DNA of 15,632 bases, taken from contig DATKBL010000064.1 in assembly GCA_035513995.1 (NCBI GenBank), positions 1 to 15,632 of the forward strand, written 5' to 3'. This document shows, piece by piece, positions 6,915-11,968 of the stretch. Each line of letters opens with the position of its first letter. Within the stretch, counting starts at the first letter, position 1. Source of the stretch: DASUTW01 sp035513995. Lineage in GTDB: Bacteria > Actinomycetota > UBA4738 > CALAEC01. A program made the translations under genes and the position numbers. The notes beneath the pieces were generated by a model. That model searched no databases and was not told the origin of the DNA. It was given only the letters and a program-made list of their open reading frames with translations.

Positions 6915-7364
6915 TCAGCCCCCCAGGCGCTGGGCCACACGACGGCGAACCTCGTTCCCGTCGGCTCGCCCCTTCGCCTTCCCCATGACCTGCCCCATCA
7001 CCCTGCCCACGTCGCCGGGGCCGGAGGCGCCGGTGGCGGCCACCGCCTCGTCGATGATCGCGTCGAGCTCCTCGTCCGAGAGCTGCTCGGGGAGGTAGGT
7101 CTCGAGGATCGCCTGCTCGGCGCGCTCCTGCTGAGCGAGCTCGGGACGCCCGCCCTGCTCGTAGGCCTCGGCGGCCTCGCGCCTCCGCTTCACCTCGGTG
7201 GAGGCCACGGCCTGGAGCTCCTCGTCGGAGAGATCGTGGCCGAGCTCGACCTCCCGGTTCCGCACGGCCGCGGTGAGCAGCCGGAGCGTGGCCAGGCGGG
7301 TTCGGTCGCGGGCCTTCATCGCCTCCCTCAGCTCGAGGGGCAGCCGATCCTTGAGGGCTCCCAT
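6915..7364 (-). CDS. yqeY: GatB/YqeY domain protein
   Basis: A 149-residue protein of the YqeY family, which shares its helical fold with the tail of the GatB amidotransferase subunit. Recognisable blocks are MKARDRTRLATLRLLTAAV (16-34), EEAYEQGGRPEL-like EAAEAYEQGGRPEL (64-77), E...LPEQLSDEEL (88-100) and DVGRVMGQVMGKAKGRADG (118-136). The last blocks are typical of the family. YqeY may bind RNA or aid tRNA-dependent amidation, but its exact role is unproven. The start at 7364 is set by GGAGG seven bases upstream. The first bases of the gene double as the -10 box of the divergent metallophosphoesterase. It has no gap to the convergent ponA2 stop. It is often found next to these genes in actinobacteria. 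Confidence 0.94.
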   Translation of the reverse strand: MGALKDRLPLELREAMKARDRTRLATLRLLTAAVRNREVELGHDLSDEELQAVASTEVKRRREAAEAYEQGGRPELAQQERAEQAILETYLPEQLSDEELDAIIDEAVAATGASGPGDVGRVMGQVMGKAKGRADGNEVRRRVAQRLGG

Positions 7365-7369
7365 ACAAT
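7364..7369 (+). promoter_or_regulatory. -10 element of the metallophosphoesterase gene
   Basis: TACAAT ends seven bases before the GTG at 7377, so the transcript is probably leaderless. The hexamer overlaps the start codon of yqeY on the other strand. The two start codons are only 12 bases apart, and those bases also hold the yqeY Shine-Dalgarno sequence. Confidence 0.45.
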
Positions 7370-7376
7370 CGCCTCC

Positions 7377-8249
7377 GTGCTCTGGTGGGTGCTGCTCGGA
7401 CTCCTCGCCGCCGGCCTTCTGGTGGCCGGTTACGCGATCCTCGTCGAGCGTCGATGGTATCGCCTCGCGCGATACCGGCTCGACATCCTCCCGGGAGGAG
7501 GGCCGCTGACGGTCCTCCACCTGTCGGACCTCCACATGCTCGACGGCGAGCGGCACAAGCGGCGGTTCCTCCGGGGGCTGCCCGAGGCCGACGTCACGAT
7601 CGTCACCGGCGACCTGCTCGGGGAGCCCGAGGCCGTCGAGTACGTGGTCGAGACCTTGCGCCCGCTGCGCGGCCGGCTGGTCTCGCTCTTCGTCCTCGGT
7701 TCCAACGACCTCCACGCACCGCGCCCGCTCAACCCCCTGCGCTACTTCGTGCCGCCCGACCGGAGGAAGCGCCGCCGCGTCCGGCGGCGGCGTGGGCGCG
7801 GGGAGGACCTCGTGGCTCAGCTCGAAGCCGACGGCTGGGTTCACCTCAAGAACCGCCGCCACAGCGGCGGGCTCGACGGCGTGCCCATGGAGATCCTCGG
7901 CCTCGACGACCCCCACGTCCACCGGGGCGACGTGAGCGTCTCGCCGCGCAGAGAGGAGGAGCGGTTCGGGCTCGCCGTCGTGCACTCCCCCGACCCGGCC
8001 GCCGAGCTCGTGGCGATGGGCTGGGACCTGATCGTGACGGGTCACACCCACGGCGGCCAGGTCCGGCTTCCGTGGGGGCGGGCCCTCGTCACGAACTCGA
8101 CGATCCCCCGCCGGATGGCGAGCGGCCTCCACCGCATCGGGGAGTCGTTCCTCCACGTCAGCCCCGGGCTGGGGACCTCGAAGTACGCGCCCTTCCGCCT
8201 GTTCTGCCGTCCCGAGGCGACCCTGCTCGAGCTCCACGCGGGCCGGTAG
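7377..8249 (+). CDS. Membrane-anchored metallophosphoesterase
   Basis: A 290-residue calcineurin-like phosphoesterase. One N-terminal membrane helix (residues 2-22) anchors it. The two-metal site is visible: LSDLH (Asp51, His53), TGDLLG (Asp79), GSND (108-111, Asn110), VVHSPD (His203) and TGHTHGGQ (222-228, His223 and His225). The usual GNHD reads GSND, a variant I associate with actinobacterial members. Between the GSND block and the second half there is a strongly basic stretch, residues 129-141, almost all Arg or Lys. The family includes YkuE-like and lipid-phosphate enzymes; the substrate here is unknown. The orthologue by position is M. tuberculosis Rv3683, next to ponA2, which suggests a cell-envelope role. 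The GTG start is chosen by the -10 box at 7364. Two bases separate its stop from that of the convergent OsmC gene. Confidence 0.93.
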   Translation: MLWWVLLGLLAAGLLVAGYAILVERRWYRLARYRLDILPGGGPLTVLHLSDLHMLDGERHKRRFLRGLPEADVTIVTGDLLGEPEAVEYVVETLRPLRGRLVSLFVLGSNDLHAPRPLNPLRYFVPPDRRKRRRVRRRRGRGEDLVAQLEADGWVHLKNRRHSGGLDGVPMEILGLDDPHVHRGDVSVSPRREEERFGLAVVHSPDPAAELVAMGWDLIVTGHTHGGQVRLPWGRALVTNSTIPRRMASGLHRIGESFLHVSPGLGTSKYAPFRLFCRPEATLLELHAGR

Positions 8250-8251
8250 CC

Positions 8252-8749
8252 TCAGCCGATCTCGAACGAGACCTCCACCGCGCGCTTCGCCGCGTCGCAC
8301 ACCGGGCACCTGGCCGCGCCGCGCTCGGCCACCTCGACCGCCCGCTCCGAGGCGTCCCCGCTCATGCGCACCCCGATCCGCATCGACAGCGGGCCCGCCG
8401 GCACGCTCTCGTCCATCCCCAGGATCCCGCGATCGTCCGACTCGCTGTCCACGACGACCTCCACGTCGCCGAGGTCGATCCCCTCGCGCGCCGCCTCCAT
8501 CCCGATCGTCGAGGCCACGCACGAGGCGACGGCCGCGCGGAAGAGCCACCCGGGGCTGGGATGCTCGCCCTGCCCGCCGACGGCGCCCGGCATGTCGGCC
8601 ACCAGGCGCTCACCCGAGGGTCCTTCCACCTCCACGCGGAGCGACTCGCCCAGCCTCGCCGTCGCGGGCGAGTCGGTGTACCGAGCCTCGTCCGGGTGCT
8701 CGCTCAGATGCGCGACCGCCTGCTCGATCGATCCCTTCACGTCAGACAA
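8252..8749 (-). CDS. OsmC family protein
   Basis: A 165-residue OsmC/Ohr superfamily protein. Classic members are dimeric cysteine peroxidases that reduce organic hydroperoxides. The first-cysteine helix is seen at FRAAVASCVASTI (70-82, Cys77) and the second at RCPVCDAAKRAVEVSFEI (147-164, Cys148 with an extra Cys151). The core GDVEVVVDSE...LSMRIGVRMSG matches the OsmC strand order. The C-X2-C at the second site is slightly unusual and could alter disulfide chemistry. The start is a TTG at 8749, chosen because AAGGAGGA stands four bases before it; a GTG at 8740 is much farther from that site. The TTG start overlaps the end of the upstream glycosyltransferase gene by eight bases, so the two are translationally linked. 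It is probably the last gene of the zinc ribbon - GT4 - OsmC operon. Confidence 0.9.
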   Translation of the reverse strand: MSDVKGSIEQAVAHLSEHPDEARYTDSPATARLGESLRVEVEGPSGERLVADMPGAVGGQGEHPSPGWLFRAAVASCVASTIGMEAAREGIDLGDVEVVVDSESDDRGILGMDESVPAGPLSMRIGVRMSGDASERAVEVAERGAARCPVCDAAKRAVEVSFEIG

Positions 8750-9785
8750 CAGATCCTCCTTGCTCGACCACACGTCGGAACACCTGCTCGTACCCCTCGA
8801 CCATCGCTTCCTTGGAGAAGCGCTCCTCCACCCGGCGGCGGCAGGCGGCGGGGTCGATCTCGCCGAGGCGCCCGATCGCCGCCGCGGCCTCCCCCGCATA
8901 GCTCTCGACGCTCACGATGAACCCCGTCTCGCCGTCGGCCACGACCTCGGGCACCGCGCCGCGTGGGGTCGCGATCACCGGGGTGCCGCACGCCATCGCC
9001 TCGGTCATCACCAGCCCGAACGGCTCCGGCCAGTCGATCGGGAAGAGCACGGCGCGGGCCCGCGACATCAGGTCGGCCTTCTCCTCGACGGTGATCTCCC
9101 CGAGCACGGTGACGTCCGGGCCCAGCATCGGCGCCACGTCCCGCGTCCAGTACACCTGTTCCGATGAGTCGGCGATCTTCACCGCCATCACGAGCGGCAT
9201 GGCGGCGGCCCGCGCCGCCAGCACCGCGCGGTGGGCGCCCTTGTCGGAGTGGGCACGCCCGATGAAGCAGAGGAACTCCTCCTTGTCGGGTCGGAAGGGG
9301 TAGAGGTCCAGGTCGATCCCGTTGTAGACGACGCCGCCGTACCTCAGCTCCGGCATCGCCTTCCGCTGCGACTCGCTGATGGCCACGAACGTGACGCGGT
9401 CGGCCACCGGCTCGTAGAGCAGGCGCATCGCCGGCGTGAAGTCCCCGTGCAGCGTGTGCACGACCGGCACGTCGTGACACATCGCCGCCACGAGCGCGGA
9501 GAACTGCGTGTGGTGGTGCAGGACGTCGAACCGGCCGAGGTCCCGGTGGGCCAGCATCTGCTGGACGGTGTCGTGCCAGATCGAGTTGATGGCCACGGGG
9601 CCGGGGGCCTCCTCGAAGACGTACTCGAGCGCGGCTTTCGTCGTGGAGTCGCCCGTGGCGAAGAGCGTGACGTCGTGCCCGCGCTCCACGAGGCCGTCGG
9701 TGAGGAGGGCCACCACCCACTCGATGCCTCCATAGCCCTTGGGGGGGACGGCGACCCACGGAGGGGAGACCTGGGCGATGCGCAT
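8742..9785 (-). CDS. GT4 family glycosyltransferase
   Basis: A 347-residue GT-B fold glycosyltransferase of family 4. The N-terminal domain starts MRIAQVSPPW with the glycine loop PPKGYGGIEW (14-23). The C-terminal donor domain has FIGRAHSDKGAHRAV (174-188) and the signature EPFGLVMTEAMACGTPVIA (254-272) followed by RGAVPEVV. The EPFG...E segment binds the nucleotide sugar, with Glu254 and Glu262 as key acids. The acceptor cannot be told; close relatives are often annotated as trehalose-synthase-like or mannosyl/glucosyltransferases. The upstream zinc-ribbon gene ends nine bases before the start, and the downstream OsmC gene overlaps, so this is the middle of a three-gene unit. TAGCAT six bases before the ATG may give an additional leaderless transcript. 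A second glycosyltransferase is divergent across the promoter. Confidence 0.93.
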   Translation of the reverse strand: MRIAQVSPPWVAVPPKGYGGIEWVVALLTDGLVERGHDVTLFATGDSTTKAALEYVFEEAPGPVAINSIWHDTVQQMLAHRDLGRFDVLHHHTQFSALVAAMCHDVPVVHTLHGDFTPAMRLLYEPVADRVTFVAISESQRKAMPELRYGGVVYNGIDLDLYPFRPDKEEFLCFIGRAHSDKGAHRAVLAARAAAMPLVMAVKIADSSEQVYWTRDVAPMLGPDVTVLGEITVEEKADLMSRARAVLFPIDWPEPFGLVMTEAMACGTPVIATPRGAVPEVVADGETGFIVSVESYAGEAAAAIGRLGEIDPAACRRRVEERFSKEAMVEGYEQVFRRVVEQGGSVV

Positions 9786-9791
9786 CCGCCG

Positions 9792-9797
9792 ATGCTA
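9792..9797 (-). promoter_or_regulatory. Possible internal -10 element for the GT4 gene
   Basis: TAGCAT on the minus strand ends six bases before the ATG at 9785 and overlaps the TAG stop of the zinc-ribbon gene. It fits the leaderless pattern seen at other genes here, but the gene may simply be read from the operon promoter. Confidence 0.3.
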
Positions 9798-9986
9798 CTC
9801 GGCGACGGCGGTCCCCGTCGCTTCCTCCTCGGAGGGGGCCTCGCGCACCTCGAGATCCAGGTCCTCGAGGATCACCACGACCTCGTCGAGGTCCTCGAGC
9901 TCGGGGAACCGCATGAGACACACCTGGCACACGTCGTGCTCGATCGATCGGGCGCTTCCGCACCAGGTGCAGTCTCGAAGCTCGAT
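9795..9986 (-). CDS. Small zinc-ribbon protein with a non-canonical ATC start
   Basis: A 63-residue protein with two CXXC knuckles, CTWC (residues 6-9) and CQVC (20-23). Next comes FPELEDLDEVVVILEDLDLEV and an acidic, alanine-rich tail. The knuckles suggest one bound zinc; the function is unknown. The region lies between two divergent glycosyltransferase genes, so this frame is not a shadow of either. No ATG, GTG or TTG is properly placed. A textbook GGAGGA (9997-9992) is followed after five bases by ATC (9986-9984). The only in-frame upstream alternative noticed is a TTG at 10052, which would lie before the predicted -10 and add 22 unrelated-looking residues. ATC initiation, as for the rare AUU/AUC starts known in bacteria, or a base error in what should be ATG, are the two readings. 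It ends nine bases before the GT4 gene. Confidence 0.6.
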   Translation of the reverse strand: MELRDCTWCGSARSIEHDVCQVCLMRFPELEDLDEVVVILEDLDLEVREAPSEEEATGTAVAE

Positions 9987-9991
9987 GGCGG

Positions 9992-9997
9992 TCCTCC
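9992..9997 (-). promoter_or_regulatory. Ribosome binding site deciding the ATC start
   Basis: GGAGGA on the minus strand is five bases upstream of the ATC codon at 9986. It is the only strong Shine-Dalgarno sequence noticed in this intergenic region and points at a codon that is not a standard start. Confidence 0.55.
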
Positions 9998-10031
9998 GTT
10001 TCGAGGCGGGCGTGACCTGGAAAGCACCCGG

Positions 10032-10038
10032 TATGCTA
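10032..10038. promoter_or_regulatory. Symmetric -10 box between divergent glycosyltransferase units
   Basis: The plus strand reads TATGCTA and the minus strand TAGCATA, so TANNNT -10 hexamers in both directions share the same bases. Rightward, the start point would be near 10044 with an approximately 22-base leader to the GTG at 10066. Leftward, it would be near 10026, about 40 bases before the zinc-ribbon ATC. No consensus -35 is seen on either side. Confidence 0.4.
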
Positions 10039-10065
10039 GCACCTGAGGTCAACTCCCAGGAAGGG

Positions 10066-11448
10066 GTGTCTCCGACGACCAACCACGAGCTGCTCCCCGA
10101 GGACGTGCTCTTCCAGCTCGACGAGATCGGGAGCGCCGACATCCTGGTCGGCATCCCCTGCTTCAACAACGAGGAGACGATCGGGAACGTGATCCGGGCG
10201 GTCGAGGCGGGCCTCCGGAAGCACTTCCCCGAGAAGAAGACCGTGATCTGCGTCTCCGACGGCGGCTCGGCCGACCGGACGCTCGCGGTGGCCCAGTCCG
10301 CGGAGATCGGCGACGACTGGAGGCCCCTGCTGGTGCCGGCCGACTCGCCGGTCCCCAAGCGGCTCGCGTTTCCCTACAGCGGGCTCCCCGGCAAGGGCAG
10401 CGCTTTCCGCTCGATCTTCGAGGTGGCCTCCCGGCTGGGCGTCCAGGCCTGCGGGGTGGTCGACTCCGACCTCCGGAGCATCACGCCCTACTGGCTCGAC
10501 CGCATCCTCTCCCCGATCGTCCACCACGGGAACGATTACGTCGCCCCGATCTACGCGCGCCACAAGTTCGACGGTACCATCACGAACTGCATCGCCTTCC
10601 CGGTCACGACCGCGCTCTACGGAGCGAGGATCCGCCAGCCGATCGGCGGGGAGTTCGGGCTCTCGGGCGAGCTCGCGAAGACCTACGCGTCGAAGGACGT
10701 CTGGGAGTCCGACGTCGCGAAGTTCGGGATCGACATCTGGATGACGACCGTGGCGCTCGTCGAGGGAGCCAAGGTCGCCCAGGGGATCCTGGGCGCGAAG
10801 CTCCACGACGCCAAGGACCCGGGCAAGCACCTGGGGCCGATGTTCCGCCAGGTCGTGGGGAGCCTCTTCGCCCTCGCCGGCCAGTACCGCAACGACTGGT
10901 GGGACATCGACACGGCGACCTCGCCCCCGATCTTCGGCTTCCCGGCGGCGTACTCGGCCGAGCCGATCAAGGTCTCGGTCCCCCGCCTCACGTGGAAGTT
11001 CGTGGAGGGCTACGTGAAGCACCAGGCGCTTTGGACGCAGGTGCTCTCCGAGGAATCGCTCCACGGCGTGCAGACGGCGGTGGGCGACGCCGCCGAGACC
11101 ACGCGCGGCCTCGTGCTCGACGTCGACACGTGGACGAAGATCGTCTACGACTTCCTGATCGCCTACAACTCGCGGCGAGTGGACCCGGGCACGCTGATCG
11201 ACTCGATGATCCCGCTGTACTTCGCGCGGACGGCGACCTTCATCGTGGAGGTCGCCGACGCCGACCTCCACGACGCGGAGGCGCGGATCCAGGAGAACGC
11301 CGACGCGGCCCTCGCGCTCAAGTCCTACCTGAAGCGGCGGTGGCGCGAGGAGAGCGTGCCCGACCGCGAGCTCGCGGAGCAGCAGGTCCCCATGGAGGGC
11401 GAGTCGCCCGAGGGGATGGTCGGCGCGCTCGAGCAGCAGAACAAATAG
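10066..11448 (+). CDS. GT-A glycosyltransferase, mannosylglycerate/glucosylphosphoglycerate synthase-like
   Basis: A 460-residue GT-A fold enzyme. Visible are the nucleotide-binding start ILVGIPCFNNEETI (26-39), SDGGSADRT (64-72), LPGKGSA (107-113), the metal-binding DSD (133-135), QPIGGEFGLSGELA (191-204), GIDIWMTT (221-228) and a likely third metal ligand His247 in AKLHDAKDP. PGKG, the acidic pair, QP.GGE and the .GID block match Rhodothermus mannosylglycerate synthase (GT78), and PGKG with DSD also occurs in GpgS (GT81). A role in making a glycerate-linked sugar, as a compatible solute or lipopolysaccharide primer, is a reasonable inference; donor and acceptor are open. A C-terminal helical region (about 310-430) ends in a glutamate-rich tail. 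The start is GTG 10066 with AGGA four bases upstream; ATG 10033 overlaps the -10 box and is disfavoured. Confidence 0.88.
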   Translation: MSPTTNHELLPEDVLFQLDEIGSADILVGIPCFNNEETIGNVIRAVEAGLRKHFPEKKTVICVSDGGSADRTLAVAQSAEIGDDWRPLLVPADSPVPKRLAFPYSGLPGKGSAFRSIFEVASRLGVQACGVVDSDLRSITPYWLDRILSPIVHHGNDYVAPIYARHKFDGTITNCIAFPVTTALYGARIRQPIGGEFGLSGELAKTYASKDVWESDVAKFGIDIWMTTVALVEGAKVAQGILGAKLHDAKDPGKHLGPMFRQVVGSLFALAGQYRNDWWDIDTATSPPIFGFPAAYSAEPIKVSVPRLTWKFVEGYVKHQALWTQVLSEESLHGVQTAVGDAAETTRGLVLDVDTWTKIVYDFLIAYNSRRVDPGTLIDSMIPLYFARTATFIVEVADADLHDAEARIQENADAALALKSYLKRRWREESVPDRELAEQQVPMEGESPEGMVGALEQQNK

Positions 11449-11477
11449 GCGCGGCCTTCGGGGAGCCCTCCCTCGCG

Positions 11478-11483
11478 TACACT
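11478..11483 (+). promoter_or_regulatory. -10 element of the tRNA-Pro gene
   Basis: TACACT lies 25 bases before the mature tRNA 5' end, giving a leader of roughly 19 bases to be removed by RNase P. The same hexamer serves mazG downstream at 11615. No clear -35 is present. Confidence 0.4.
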
Positions 11484-11508
11484 GGTGCCCCGGTCGTGCA
11501 TCGACCGT

Positions 11509-11585
11509 CGGGACGTAGCGCAGCTTGGTAGCGCGCAGCGTTCGGGACGCTGAGGTCGCGGGTTCAAATCCCGCCGTCCCGACCA
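11509..11585 (+). tRNA. tRNA-Pro (anticodon CGG)
   Basis: A complete 77-base cloverleaf. The acceptor stem CGGGACG pairs with CGTCCCG; D arm GCGC/GCGC; anticodon stem CAGCG/CGCTG with loop TTCGGGA, so the anticodon is CGG (11543-11545), reading CCG codons. The five-base variable loop is followed by T arm GCGGG-TTCAAAT-CCCGC. The discriminator is A and CCA (11583-11585) is encoded. All stems pair without mismatches. Confidence 0.97.
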
Positions 11586-11586
11586 C

Positions 11587-11612
11587 GCCCCCGGAGCCGT
11601 CGCTCCGGGGGC
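11587..11612 (+). terminator. Perfect 11-base-pair hairpin after tRNA-Pro
   Basis: GCCCCCGGAGC and GCTCCGGGGGC pair perfectly around a CGTC loop, starting one base after the tRNA CCA. The stem is very stable, but no T-rich tract follows, as is common for actinobacterial terminators. It probably ends the tRNA transcript and separates it from mazG, whose -10 box begins two bases after the stem. Confidence 0.7.
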
Positions 11613-11614
11613 TC

Positions 11615-11620
11615 TACACT
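11615..11620 (+). promoter_or_regulatory. -10 element of the mazG-like gene
   Basis: TACACT ends six bases before the ATG at 11627, a textbook arrangement for a leaderless transcript. It abuts the hairpin that follows tRNA-Pro. Confidence 0.5.
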
Positions 11621-11626
11621 GCTCCG

Positions 11627-11917
11627 ATGGACATCGCGGAGTTCCAGGGTCTGATGGGCCGCATCTACCTCGAGCGCGATCGGCGGCGGGGGGTGGACGG
11701 CACGTTCCGCTGGCTCACCGAGGAGGTCGGGGAGGTGGCCCGGGCCCTGCGGGGGGACGACCGGGACCAGCTCCGCCACGAGCTCGGGGACGTCCTGGCA
11801 TGGCTTTCCTCGCTGGCGAACCTCACCGAGGTCGATCTCTCCGAGGCGGCCGGCCGGTACGCGGAGGGCTGCCCGAGGTGCGGCGGGATCCCCTGCTCGT
11901 GCCCCTTCCGAAGCTGA
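11627..11917 (+). CDS. Small MazG-type nucleotide pyrophosphohydrolase with Cys-rich tail
   Basis: A 96-residue all-alpha NTP pyrophosphohydrolase of the MazG-like group. Metal-binding acids form the E-E-X2-E...E-X2-D pattern: Glu32, Glu33 and Glu36 in WLTEEVGEVARAL, and Glu52 and Asp55 in HELGDVLAWL. Such enzymes hydrolyse noncanonical or excess NTPs to NMP and PPi, acting as dimers or tetramers. The C-terminus CPRCGGIPCSC (Cys82, 85, 90, 92) looks like a small zinc knuckle. I associate this type of tail with single-domain MazG proteins of archaea and some bacteria. The length is normal for this short form. No Shine-Dalgarno is present; the -10 box six bases upstream supports the ATG at 11627 and a leaderless message. 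The preferred nucleotide is unknown. Confidence 0.9.
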   Translation: MDIAEFQGLMGRIYLERDRRRGVDGTFRWLTEEVGEVARALRGDDRDQLRHELGDVLAWLSSLANLTEVDLSEAAGRYAEGCPRCGGIPCSCPFRS

Positions 11918-11962
11918 CCGACGGATCGCCGGAGCTTCCGAGGAACCGCGGGGTTCGCATGG

Positions 11963-11968
11963 CATGCT
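11963..11968 (+). promoter_or_regulatory. Possible -10 element of the GH3 gene
   Basis: CATGCT lies seven bases before an in-frame GTG at 11976. If used, the GH3 protein would start four residues later than the ATG at 11964 and be leaderless. It has one mismatch to TANNNT and is weak evidence. Confidence 0.25.

Noticed and set aside
10036..11586. Long minus-strand open frame opposite the GT-A glycosyltransferase and tRNA
   Set aside because: It crosses the tRNA-Pro gene and is His/Arg/Asp-rich without motifs, so it is a shadow.
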